NCBI GenBank assembly: GCA_047602755.1
Contig: JBLKOM010000002.1
Span: 186,001-250,000 of the forward strand
DNA: 64,000 nt
DNA from: JACJVV01 sp047602755
GTDB lineage: Archaea > Nanobdellota > Nanobdellia > Woesearchaeales > JACJVV01
Direction: 5' to 3'
Shown: positions 45,577-54,020 of the stretch, in pieces
How the letters are laid out: each line of letters begins with the position of its first letter
Numbering within the stretch: position 1 is the stretch's first letter
The notes under the pieces: generated by a model
The model's input: the letters and a program-made list of their open reading frames with translations, nothing else
Database searches by the model: none
Told to the model about the DNA's origin: nothing
Position numbers and translations under genes: made by a program

Positions 45577-46656
45577 TTACCTAACAATTAGATCATCTCT
45601 AACATATTTATTTAATACTTCCATTTGTCTATCAATTTCTGCTCTTTGTTCAGATGTTCCAGCATCAAGATAATGCAGTGCTTGTTTGACTAAAGTTAAA
45701 TAATCAACACGTTCACTAAACTTTTTTCTATCTGATCTAAAGCCTTCTTGTTGTAGTGCACCATAAATTTGCTCAAAATTTTCAATAAGTTGATTGCCAT
45801 GTTGAAGTTTTTGAAGATCTATTGTTCTATGTTTGTTATTGCTATCTCTCCATAACCTACCTTGATATATTAAATTTCCTTTATTTTTTTTATGAGCTGG
45901 TATACCTACTTTTCTTTTATCATCATCAGGTAATGTGTATCGTTTCATGCACCCAAGATCCTGTGTTACTTCTGTAAGTTCTCTATCACCCATTGCAACA
46001 GATGTAATTCCTAATTTACCTGCTGCAAACACCGAAAATGCAATACAATATGCTAATTCATTAAGTCTTCCTTCCTGTGCCCATTCTATTGGATGATTAA
46101 CTTCTTTATCTCCATTTTCAATTGCATCATAAAAAAATACAGATCTATTATGTCTTGATATTGAATGAAATAACTTGTTATAAATTACTGGTTTTCCATC
46201 TTTTTCTAAAAAATAAATGAATGTTCCACCAGCTGAAATGTCTTGTAAAAATCTATCTATGATGGCTCTTTCATTTTGTTCTGGGCTCCTATAACATGTT
46301 TCAATTACACTTAATGCACCTGTAAGATAAACTCTATCATTCGTAGTAACTGCTTTAAATCTATAATCAGAACTAGGTTCAGTTATCATCATATGATACA
46401 TGGGTGATCCTGAGAAGTCATTAAATTGTTCAACAAGATTAATCATTCTATCTTTGTCCTCTCCAGATATTAACTGATCTAATGATTTAGCAGATATATT
46501 TATTGCCTCATATAAGGGCCATATTGAAAGTTCTTTTAATGTTTCTTGTAGGTAATTAATGCTTATTCTATCTTCTAATGCAAATAAGGACCTTCCAAAT
46601 TTGCGAGCAAATTCTTGTCCTTGTTTCTCAAACCAGAGTTCTGGTATTTCTGACAT
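45577..46656 (-). CDS. hypothetical protein, 359 aa
   Basis: I do not recognise this soluble 359-aa protein. Helical N-terminus, central mixed region (EPSSDYRFKAVTTNDRVYLT and AGGTFIYFLEKDGKPVIYNK), and a basic C-terminal half (RKVGIPAHKKNKGNL). No catalytic motif seen. It is divergent from the Hanks-type kinase, and its promoter is copy B of the ACT-N4-AGT class. It could be a kinase substrate or antagonist by location only. Confidence 0.72.
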   Translation of the reverse strand: MSEIPELWFEKQGQEFARKFGRSLFALEDRISINYLQETLKELSIWPLYEAINISAKSLDQLISGEDKDRMINLVEQFNDFSGSPMYHMMITEPSSDYRFKAVTTNDRVYLTGALSVIETCYRSPEQNERAIIDRFLQDISAGGTFIYFLEKDGKPVIYNKLFHSISRHNRSVFFYDAIENGDKEVNHPIEWAQEGRLNELAYCIAFSVFAAGKLGITSVAMGDRELTEVTQDLGCMKRYTLPDDDKRKVGIPAHKKNKGNLIYQGRLWRDSNNKHRTIDLQKLQHGNQLIENFEQIYGALQQEGFRSDRKKFSERVDYLTLVKQALHYLDAGTSEQRAEIDRQMEVLNKYVRDDLIVR

Positions 46657-46681
46657 AATTAAGTATTAGATTATGTTTTAT

Positions 46682-46716
46682 TTATAAATGTTTCGGATTA
46701 TAACTACTATTGAGTA
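46682..46716 (-). promoter_or_regulatory. promoter with ACT-N4-AGT dyad, copy B
   Basis: Read on the minus strand: TACT-CAAT-AGTA, 10 bases, CGAAACA, TTTATAAA. It drives the 359-aa gene at 46656. The divergent kinase gene has its own TATA-like TTTTATATAAG at 46730-46740, so a factor at the dyad could affect both. Confidence 0.6.
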
Positions 46717-46758
46717 ATAACAAAAACATTTTTATATAAGCTAAATCTTTTATGCAGA

Positions 46759-47493
46759 ATGCAAATAAAACATTTAGCAAGAATGAGGTCAAATGACTAT
46801 TCTGAAGTCTATCAAAGTCAGTTTAATCAAGAGGATTCGAATTTAATAGTGATACATAAGCGAGTTGTTGATCCTGAAGAAGGTATTGCTTATTTTAATG
46901 AAAAAGCTGCTTTAGAAGCTCTTAATGGAAATGGTTTTCAACGCTTATTATATTCAAATGATGATACATTGGAGTTAATATTATCATATATTCCTGGTCT
47001 ACCATTAGAAGCAACAAAGATAGATGAAGAACAAAAAATTCCATTTATTTTATCTTTAGTTGACAAATTGAAAAATGTTCATTCAGCTAATTTCATTCAT
47101 AATGATTTAAAACCATCAAATGTAATAGTGAATGTATTTGGTACTGGTTGTTTAATAGATTTTGGTAAAGCATGCAAAACATCGGCCCCTCAAGCTGATT
47201 ATGGTACAGAGCTTTATGCAGCTCCAGAGGCATATATGGGTTCATGCTCAGAAAAATCAGACATATTCTCATTAGCCACAATCACTTTTGAATTACTCAC
47301 TGGTATGTTACCATTTGGAGATTTATCTGGTCAATCAATTTTAAATTGCTATAATAATAGATTAAGTTGTCAATTACCGCAACAATATATTCCTTTAGCA
47401 CATTTATTAACAGAAAGTTTGTCACCGGATGCTGATGTTAGACCAGATATAGATGAATTTAGATATCATCTTCAGCGTTTTTATTCAAAATAA
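46759..47493 (+). CDS. Hanks-type Ser/Thr protein kinase-like protein
   Basis: A 244-aa protein with a compact eukaryotic-like kinase domain only. Catalytic loop HNDLKPSN at about residues 114-121, DFG in IDFGKA at 134-136, APE in YAAPEA at about 154-156, and SDIFSLATITFELLTGMLPF as subdomain IX. The ATP-anchoring Lys is in VIHKRV (about K34). The glycine loop SNDYSEVY is degenerate. It is neither a RIO nor a Bud32 kinase by these motifs. There is no membrane or sensor domain. It overlaps the convergent DUF371 gene by 35 bases. Likely active, with a high confidence of family. Confidence 0.85.
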   Translation: MQIKHLARMRSNDYSEVYQSQFNQEDSNLIVIHKRVVDPEEGIAYFNEKAALEALNGNGFQRLLYSNDDTLELILSYIPGLPLEATKIDEEQKIPFILSLVDKLKNVHSANFIHNDLKPSNVIVNVFGTGCLIDFGKACKTSAPQADYGTELYAAPEAYMGSCSEKSDIFSLATITFELLTGMLPFGDLSGQSILNCYNNRLSCQLPQQYIPLAHLLTESLSPDADVRPDIDEFRYHLQRFYSK

Positions 47494-47869
47494 TCTTAAA
47501 ACAAATTTCTTTTTTAATTTTCTCAATCAATTCTCTACTTAAATCACATGCACCTTTATCAGCCCATAAACCTAATGTTCTCTCAGAATCAAATCCACTT
47601 TTTCTAATAACTATTTCATCATCAGAATTAAAATTTTTATTAATTTTGCAATTTACTATTTGAGTAATACCTTCACATTCGATAATAACTTGAATATCTT
47701 TTTTGTATGCAATAAACTTTCGTATTTTGTCTAACTCAAAATCAGCTTTAACTCCAACTATACAATCACCTTGCAAACTTACTTTATGATCTTTTGTAAA
47801 TTCTAATGTATTTTTATGCTTTGAAGTAATATTTTTATGTCCATAACAATAAAAAGAATAAGAATTCAT
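47459..47869 (-). CDS. DUF371-family protein
   Basis: A 136-aa protein of the archaeal DUF371 family: FYCYGHKNITSKHKNTLEF opening, QGDCIVGVKADFELDKIRKF central motif, and FDSERTLGLWADKGACDLSR near residue 100. The role of the family is unknown. The 3' end overlaps the kinase gene by 35 bases. It is the last gene of a run with the small coiled-coil gene and herA. Confidence 0.85.
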   Translation of the reverse strand: MNSYSFYCYGHKNITSKHKNTLEFTKDHKVSLQGDCIVGVKADFELDKIRKFIAYKKDIQVIIECEGITQIVNCKINKNFNSDDEIVIRKSGFDSERTLGLWADKGACDLSRELIEKIKKEICFKIILNKNAEDDI

Positions 47870-47882
47870 TTTTTAAAAAAAA

Positions 47883-48125
47883 TTAAATTAATTCATCAAT
47901 TTTTTTATCAGTTCCCTTAGGTTCTATATTCTGTTTTTCTGCAATTTCTTTTGCTTGTGCTTCTAAATCAACCCCTAAATCTTTTAATGCTTTTATATGA
48001 GCTTGCATAAGCTGTTCAACAATATTTAATATTTTAGACATTTCTTCTCTTTCTTTTGCTAAAGTAGCAAGACTTCCTTTATGGAATCCTATTTGTTCAT
48101 CATTTGACATGTTTTTTTCAACCAT
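47883..48125 (-). CDS. small coiled-coil protein
   Basis: An 80-aa helical protein (LAKEREEMSKILNIVEQLMQ, then AHIKALKDLGVDLEAQAKEI), probably a two-helix hairpin. A TAGGAGG Shine-Dalgarno lies 12 bases before the ATG at 48125; a second ATG 15 bases later would be even further away. It sits between herA (26-base gap) and the DUF371 gene, so one message. It may be a partner of HerA; this is inference from location. Confidence 0.65.
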   Translation of the reverse strand: MVEKNMSNDEQIGFHKGSLATLAKEREEMSKILNIVEQLMQAHIKALKDLGVDLEAQAKEIAEKQNIEPKGTDKKIDELI

Positions 48126-48151
48126 TTTTATTACATTCCTCCTATTTTTTT

Positions 48152-49975
48152 TTATTTAGCATAATGATATACAACAAAACATTCATTAACTTCATATATC
48201 TCTGCATGTAATGATAACTTCTTTTTAATTGCTTCGATTTTAACTTTAGAAGCTATTTTTTTATCATATTGAACTTTCTTAAACTCTATCTTTTCATAAC
48301 TTTGTAATTCTTCAAGATTTATTGCATCATTTAATGATATTATTTCCTTTTTTGCTATATCAGCAATTATGTGTCCTTTTACTAAATCAATTAAAATGGA
48401 ATACTTAGGATCACTCTTAATTGTAACCATTGCAGCAGGAATTAAATATGTTTGTATCTCTCTTTTATTTTCATTCATTAATTTTATTTCTTTGATGCTA
48501 AATTTAGAATCAATAACTGGTAATAATTCACTATTTTGGAATTTTTTTACATTTTCAATTATATCTAGTTCTTCAGGTTTTAAAATATCAACTGTTTGCC
48601 CTCCATGTTTACTTTTTCTTGGCCTTATTTTAACTATATATGGCATATCACTTATTCCTGTAACTATTGCAGTTCCTATTGGAAGATTTGATATTTCTTT
48701 TTCAGTTTGAGAAGTAATACCCTCTACACTCTGACTTATTGCTTTTATGTCATTTGGATTTGTAACTTTTAATATAATTTGTGTATTACATTGACTTAAA
48801 ACATTTTTTTCTATTCTTGCTGGTCTTTGTGTTATTACACATAATCCTAATCCAAATTTTCTTCCTTCTGATGCTAATGTTCTTATTATTGATGAACTCT
48901 TTTTCTCTCCATCAGTTCCTTTTTCAGGTATAAAATTATGTGCTTCTTCAATAACACAAAAGAAAGGAGATATTTTATTTGTTTTTCTCATATCAAATAA
49001 ATCTTTAAGCAACTTATAAACTATAATCTCTTGACTTTCAGGATCAATTCCTTTTAAGTTTATAATTGAACATTTACCAGGTTGTATAAGTTCATTGTAA
49101 GGAGTAAAGTTAAGAGAAAAAATATTTAGATTTTTTATATAATCAATCATACTCATAATTGAATAATTATTACCTGTATTTAATGATTCTAATTCGTTAA
49201 TTATTTGACTTAATGTTATTGTTTTTATATCTTTCATAACACTATAAAGTATTGCTTGCTGTGCAGAACTAAGTTTTGTTGGTAAAATATTTAATAATTC
49301 CTTAGGTGTTATTTCTTCATTTAAAAGTAAAGGTTTAATATTACTTCCAATATCTATATCACCATATTCTTGTATATTATTTGAGTATCCTTTTGCTGTT
49401 ATTCCAAATTCTTTTAATTTATCATTATCTTCATTATTTTTTTCTTTCATTTCACCATATTCACCATGTGGGTCAATGATTAGCAAAGGAACTTTTTTAT
49501 CCATAATTTCTTCTATTAATACCCCAGATACATATGATTTACCAGCACCTGTTTTTGCAAGTATTGCAACATGTTTTGTAAGCATTTTTTTAAGATCTAT
49601 TTTAACTTTAATATTTTCTTTGCCTTCAAGAACTCCTATGTATGCAGTATCTTGTGTATCAAGCTTAATTACTTGTTCAATAAATTTCTCATCAGCTGCT
49701 AATATCTCTGTTCCAGGTTCAAAAGGAGTACGAAGTTGTCTTAAAACATCTTTATCTTTATACCCAATAACATTACAAAATGCTTTTGTAATATCTTTAT
49801 CTTTCTCAATTTCTATAATTTGTGATAGAACATATCCATTAGTTGGGTGCATTACTTGTATAAAATCAAATTTTTTCGTGTTTAGTGTATCTTCTACTTT
49901 AAACATAAAATTAGTTGTTGTTATTCTTCCTATTATTTTTCCAAGTATCATTCCTATCATATATGCCTCATACAT
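48152..49975 (-). CDS. herA: HerA-like DNA translocase/helicase ATPase
   Basis: A 607-aa HerA-type hexameric ATPase of DNA end resection and translocation. An N-terminal HAS-barrel-like domain (1-125) precedes the RecA core: Walker A LAKTGAGKSYVSG near residues 140-152, LLIIDPHGEYG near 167, Walker B FCVIEEAHNFIPEKG near 335, and GLGLCVITQRPARIEKNVLS near 375. The C-terminal 110 residues are Lys-rich. A NurA nuclease partner is not encoded in this window. Family assignment is secure. Confidence 0.93.
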   Translation of the reverse strand: MYEAYMIGMILGKIIGRITTTNFMFKVEDTLNTKKFDFIQVMHPTNGYVLSQIIEIEKDKDITKAFCNVIGYKDKDVLRQLRTPFEPGTEILAADEKFIEQVIKLDTQDTAYIGVLEGKENIKVKIDLKKMLTKHVAILAKTGAGKSYVSGVLIEEIMDKKVPLLIIDPHGEYGEMKEKNNEDNDKLKEFGITAKGYSNNIQEYGDIDIGSNIKPLLLNEEITPKELLNILPTKLSSAQQAILYSVMKDIKTITLSQIINELESLNTGNNYSIMSMIDYIKNLNIFSLNFTPYNELIQPGKCSIINLKGIDPESQEIIVYKLLKDLFDMRKTNKISPFFCVIEEAHNFIPEKGTDGEKKSSSIIRTLASEGRKFGLGLCVITQRPARIEKNVLSQCNTQIILKVTNPNDIKAISQSVEGITSQTEKEISNLPIGTAIVTGISDMPYIVKIRPRKSKHGGQTVDILKPEELDIIENVKKFQNSELLPVIDSKFSIKEIKLMNENKREIQTYLIPAAMVTIKSDPKYSILIDLVKGHIIADIAKKEIISLNDAINLEELQSYEKIEFKKVQYDKKIASKVKIEAIKKKLSLHAEIYEVNECFVVYHYAK

Positions 49976-50052
49976 TTTACTTTATATGCATTTCGTACTT
50001 TAGGTATTTTTTGTACATAAACTATTTAAGTTAATTCTTATATCTTTTAGTT

Positions 50053-50730
50053 ATGATATCAAGAAAAAAAGCTGTACTTACATTATGTGCTCATAATGAT
50101 GATCAAATAATTGGTGCTGGCGGTACTATTCGTAAATATGTTGATAGAGGTATTAAGGCTTATACCTATATTTTTTCATTTGGTGAACAAAGTCATCCTC
50201 ATTTACGTCCAGAAATAGTTGTTAATATGCGTGAAAAAGAGTCATTAAATGGCGCTAAAATTTTAGGAGATGAAATAAATTATCTAGGCTTAAAAGAAGG
50301 TAATTTTGAAAAAGAGATTGATATTAAATCATTACAATCTATAATCAAGAAAATCAATCCTGAAAAAATATTTACTCATTCTCCTGACGACCCACACCCA
50401 GACCACAGAGCAGTATTACGTATAGTTATATCTACATTAAAAGATATGAAATATAAAGGTGATTTATATTGTTTTGATGTCTGGAATTTATTTACTTTTA
50501 GAACTCGTTCATATCCTAAACTTGTAGTTGATATATCTGAAACATATAAAATAAAATCACGGTCTCTTAGAGCTCATAAAAGTCAAATAAATAGTATAAT
50601 TTTATTAGGTTGGAGTATGTTTCTTAAAGCATTCTGGAATGGATGGAATAATGATTGTAGGTATGCTGAAATTTTCCATAAAATTGATCTTAACACAATA
50701 AATATTGAGAGTAATACTAAAAATGACTAA
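50053..50730 (+). CDS. LmbE/PIG-L-family deacetylase
   Basis: A 225-aa metal-dependent deacetylase of N-acetylglucosaminyl substrates. The first motif reads LCAHNDDQIIGAGG, a variant of AHPDDE in which Pro and Glu are replaced by Asn and Gln. The second motif HSPDDPHPDHRAVLR is intact. It precedes a GT4 glycosyltransferase whose start overlaps its end by 8 bases, so the pair probably modifies a GlcNAc-containing glycolipid or glycoprotein. Substrate inferred from the pair. Confidence 0.88.
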   Translation: MISRKKAVLTLCAHNDDQIIGAGGTIRKYVDRGIKAYTYIFSFGEQSHPHLRPEIVVNMREKESLNGAKILGDEINYLGLKEGNFEKEIDIKSLQSIIKKINPEKIFTHSPDDPHPDHRAVLRIVISTLKDMKYKGDLYCFDVWNLFTFRTRSYPKLVVDISETYKIKSRSLRAHKSQINSIILLGWSMFLKAFWNGWNNDCRYAEIFHKIDLNTINIESNTKND

Positions 50731-51856
50731 TAAAAAAAAAACAATACTTATTGCAACTGATAATTTTTTGCCTAGAATAGATGGTATCTCAAGATTTTTA
50801 GAAATGTTTATTCCTGCTTTAAATAAATATAATGTGATTGTTGTTGCGCCTGATTTCCCAGGCTCATTTCAAAAAGAGAATTCTAATAACATGTATACTG
50901 TTAGACGTATTAAATTAAGAAAGCTAAGAATTGGTGATTATACTATATCTAAAAATCCAAAAAAAATCAAATCACTAATAGAAAATGCTGATCTCGTTTT
51001 TGCAAATACAATTGGTCCTATTGGTTCTACAATTATAAAAGAAGCTTCTTTGAAAGAAAAACCTATTATTTCTTATATTCATTCAATAGAATGGGTTCTA
51101 ATGGAAAAATCTTTGTCAAAGTTAAATTTAACACGTTCAATTCTTTCATTACTTGTAAAATTTCATGCTTACAGAATTTATTCTCTTTGTACAGAATTAA
51201 TTGTTCCATCAACTGATGTTGGTGAAATATATTCTTTGCTTGGTATTAAATCATCAAAATATGTTATTCCATTAGGGATTGATAGTAATAAATTTTCAGC
51301 ATCAAATAAAGAAAAAGCAAAACAAGATCTAGAAATTGATAAAGATGATTATGTAATTGGTTATGTTGGAAGGATTGCACGTGAAAAAGATTTGTTTACA
51401 TTAAAAAAAGCATTTAATAAAATTGAAGGTAAAAAGAAATTATTAATAGTTGGTGATGGTATTAAAGCTATTAAAAAAAAATTAGAAGGAGAAAATATAA
51501 TTATAACAGGTAAAAAAGAGGATATTATTCCATATTTAAATGCAATGGATGTATTTGTTATGCCTTCTTTAACAGAAACAACTTGTTTAGCTGTACTTGA
51601 AGCTATGTCTTGTGAAATTCCCGTAATTACTACTAAAGTTGGCAGTATGCGTGATTATATTAAAAATAAAGAGAATGGTTTATTTTTCCCTAAATCAAAT
51701 GAAACACTATTAAGTTTGCGCATAAATTATCTAAAAAATAATAATCTTAAAAGTAAAAATATAGCAAAAAATGCAAGAAAAACAGTTTTAAAAGAATTTA
51801 GTTGGGAAATAACAAAAAAAAAACTATTAAAAGTATTTGGTGAACATTTAAAATGA
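50723..51856 (+). CDS. GT4-family glycosyltransferase
   Basis: About 377 aa, GT-B fold: N-terminal ATDNFLPRIDGISRFLEMF, acceptor-side IGSTIIKEASLKEKPIISYI. The donor domain has IGYVGRIAREKDLFTLKKAF and PSLTETTCLAVLEAMSCEIP, which carries the ELxGLxxLEAM-like signature (here TETTCLAVLEAM). The frame opens at TTG 50705, but ATG 50723, overlapping the LmbE stop, gives the normal N-terminus. The next gene, an exported protease, starts on the ATGA of this stop. Confidence 0.9.
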   Translation: MTNKKKTILIATDNFLPRIDGISRFLEMFIPALNKYNVIVVAPDFPGSFQKENSNNMYTVRRIKLRKLRIGDYTISKNPKKIKSLIENADLVFANTIGPIGSTIIKEASLKEKPIISYIHSIEWVLMEKSLSKLNLTRSILSLLVKFHAYRIYSLCTELIVPSTDVGEIYSLLGIKSSKYVIPLGIDSNKFSASNKEKAKQDLEIDKDDYVIGYVGRIAREKDLFTLKKAFNKIEGKKKLLIVGDGIKAIKKKLEGENIIITGKKEDIIPYLNAMDVFVMPSLTETTCLAVLEAMSCEIPVITTKVGSMRDYIKNKENGLFFPKSNETLLSLRINYLKNNNLKSKNIAKNARKTVLKEFSWEITKKKLLKVFGEHLK

Positions 51857-53784
51857 ATTCTAAAAATGATCTATTTAATTCATTTGCATTTTTATTGTTT
51901 TTTTTAGTTCTCACAATTTTATTTTTACCAAATTCTATTGCTGCAGCAAGTCATATAACTTTATTAGCAGTATCTGAAAACGACCAAGGAAATATGACTG
52001 GTAATACCGCTAACTTATTTTTAGAAGTTAGACCAGGTACAGGTAAAGTATTTATTGATACATATCCATTAAGTAAGTTTGATACACAATTGTCAATAAG
52101 ATTTGCAAGAGATATTGCTTGTAAGTTTTCAAAAATAAATTGTAATAATTATGATTTTTTATATACTATTAGAGCTCAATCACGTATAATTGGTGGTCCC
52201 TCAGCAGGTGCTGCTATCGCTGTTTTAACATATTCTGAATTGCTAGGTCTTGATATTGATGATAAAACTGCCATAACTGGAACTATCAATTCTGGAAGAC
52301 TTGTTGGTAATGTAGGTTCAATAAAAGAAAAGATTCACGGTGCTTCTAAAAATGAAATTAGAACTGTTTTGATACCAATTAATGAATTATACCAAGAACA
52401 AAATAATATAACTTTAGACATGGTTGAATATGGTAATTCTATTGGTGTTAATGTGATAGGTGTAAGTGATCTTGAAGATGCTATTTTTTATTTTACAGGT
52501 AAAAATGTTAAAACAGAAAATGTTGAAATAAAAATGGATGAAGGATATTTACGTATTATGAATAGTATTTCTGAACAATTATGTGATAGATCTTATGAAA
52601 TTATAGATTTAATAAATGAACTAAATGTTGAGTTAGATAATATTATTTATAAAAATAATTCTCTTAATGTAACTTATACTGAAGCACTAGATATGCTTCA
52701 AAAAGCTGCAATGTCATATGGAGATGGAAAATATTATGCTTCATCATCACAATGTTTTGGTGCAAATACAAAATTATATGGTATTTATTTATTTGCAGTT
52801 AATTTAACAAATTATGAATATTATGGGAAAGCTCTTTTAATACAAGATGCTATTGATATATATAGAAAAAATTTAAGTGAGACAACCTTTAATACAATTC
52901 CTTCTTTTCAAACAGCATTAGTAGTTCTTCAAAGACTAGAAGAAGCACAAAATTATCTTGATAACGTATTAGATTTTTTTAATACTAGTAATATAACTCG
53001 TGAGACTATGATTGATAATCTTGCGTTTTCAAATGAAAGACTTTATACAACAAGGATGTGGGCTCAATTTTTTGATTTAGAGGGTGAGCCTTATAATATC
53101 GATAGAATAACATTAAAAATGTCTTGTAATGAAATTGTTGAAGATGCATTATCACGTATTCAATATTCCAGACTATATCTTCCTACCTCATTTACTGATC
53201 AAGAACGCAGACTTCGTGAGTTATTAAATGAAGAAGATTATGCTTTTTGTATTTCATCAGCTAGTCTTATAAGAGCAGATATAAATAGTTTGATTAGTAT
53301 GCTAGGTGTACGAGAACAAGATGTTGAAGGAATAGTAGAACGAAAACTAGGTAAAGTTTCTGAAATATTGGCTGAAGAAACAGCAAATGGTAGATTTCCA
53401 TTATTAGGTTATAGCTACTTTGAATATGCTACTGCTTTAATTCATACTAATCCAATCTCAGCATTAATATATGCTGAATATGCTTTAGAAATCAGTAATT
53501 TAGATATATATTTTAGCCTTCCAAATCAACAAGCACGTTTACGTGTTAGATATAATTATGAAATTTTTATTTACTTATTTTCCTTTGCTATATTTTTATT
53601 TGGTTTCATGATTGGTATTATTTTTGTTAATCAATCTTATAAAAACCATTATTCAAAAAAATTGGATGAAACTATAAATGAAAAAAGATTAATTACAAAA
53701 CCTAAAACTTCTAGAAAAAATCAGCGTAAAAATCACCTTAAAAAAATCTCAAAAAAAATAATAAAAAAAAAATCTAAAAGATAA
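51853..53784 (+). CDS. exported Lon-like (S16) protease, no ATPase domain
   Basis: A 643-aa protein. The signal peptide or N-anchor is residues 1-31 (FLLFFLVLTILFLPNSIAAA). A Lon-type S16 protease domain follows: S117 in GGPSAG and K158 in GSIKEK form the Ser-Lys dyad, 41 residues apart as in Lon. Residues 220-540 are a helical region with NxS/T sites. One membrane helix (about 575-595) precedes a very basic cytosolic tail. So the protease faces outside and lacks the AAA+ motor. Fused by overlap to the GT4/LmbE run. May process surface proteins. Confidence 0.85.
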   Translation: MNSKNDLFNSFAFLLFFLVLTILFLPNSIAAASHITLLAVSENDQGNMTGNTANLFLEVRPGTGKVFIDTYPLSKFDTQLSIRFARDIACKFSKINCNNYDFLYTIRAQSRIIGGPSAGAAIAVLTYSELLGLDIDDKTAITGTINSGRLVGNVGSIKEKIHGASKNEIRTVLIPINELYQEQNNITLDMVEYGNSIGVNVIGVSDLEDAIFYFTGKNVKTENVEIKMDEGYLRIMNSISEQLCDRSYEIIDLINELNVELDNIIYKNNSLNVTYTEALDMLQKAAMSYGDGKYYASSSQCFGANTKLYGIYLFAVNLTNYEYYGKALLIQDAIDIYRKNLSETTFNTIPSFQTALVVLQRLEEAQNYLDNVLDFFNTSNITRETMIDNLAFSNERLYTTRMWAQFFDLEGEPYNIDRITLKMSCNEIVEDALSRIQYSRLYLPTSFTDQERRLRELLNEEDYAFCISSASLIRADINSLISMLGVREQDVEGIVERKLGKVSEILAEETANGRFPLLGYSYFEYATALIHTNPISALIYAEYALEISNLDIYFSLPNQQARLRVRYNYEIFIYLFSFAIFLFGFMIGIIFVNQSYKNHYSKKLDETINEKRLITKPKTSRKNQRKNHLKKISKKIIKKKSKR

Positions 53785-53816
53785 TTACATATTAAATTAT
53801 TCTTATGCTATTATGA

Positions 53817-53929
53817 TTAGAAAACCCTTTAATGCCTGTTTTCCAGGCATTTCAGGGAAAGAGGTGTTCATGGCAGCTAAGGGCCTTTATGGCCTTCGCT
53901 TGCAAACCATAACAATGTTATAGTTTATT
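53817..53929 (-). ncRNA. candidate structured small RNA with terminator-like hairpin
   Basis: No open frame fits this G+C-richer block. On the minus strand, downstream of promoter copy C (predicted start near 53929), it holds a hairpin with GGCC/GGCC-type pairing (AAGGCC-ATAAA-GGCCCTT) closed by ATGG/CCAT. It ends with CCCT-AATGCCTG-GAAAA-CAGGCATT-AGGG, a 4+8 bp hairpin with a symmetric internal loop, followed by TTTTCT. The ends are estimated. The strand is chosen from the promoter; plus-strand transcription cannot be excluded. Family not recognised. Confidence 0.45.
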
Positions 53930-53947
53930 TACTACATAATAGTAGTA

Positions 53948-53984
53948 ATATATAAATATTTCGGTATTATAGTAACTAAGTAGT
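53948..53984 (-). promoter_or_regulatory. promoter with ACT-N4-AGT dyad, copy C
   Basis: Minus strand: ACTACTTAGT, 11 bases, CGAAATA, TTTATATA. It faces away from fibrillarin and into a 150-bp gene-free block, which makes sense only if a small RNA starts there. The symmetric TATA might also serve fibrillarin on the plus strand. Confidence 0.55.
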
Positions 53985-54020
53985 GACAAAAATAGTAAAA
54001 TTAAGAAATTATTTAAAATA

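Noticed and set aside
53870..53913. Plus-strand H/ACA-like hairpin ending in ACA (ATGG...CCATAACA)
   Set aside because: The lower stem is only four pairs and the strand disagrees with the clear promoter copy C; kept only as a minus-strand ncRNA candidate.
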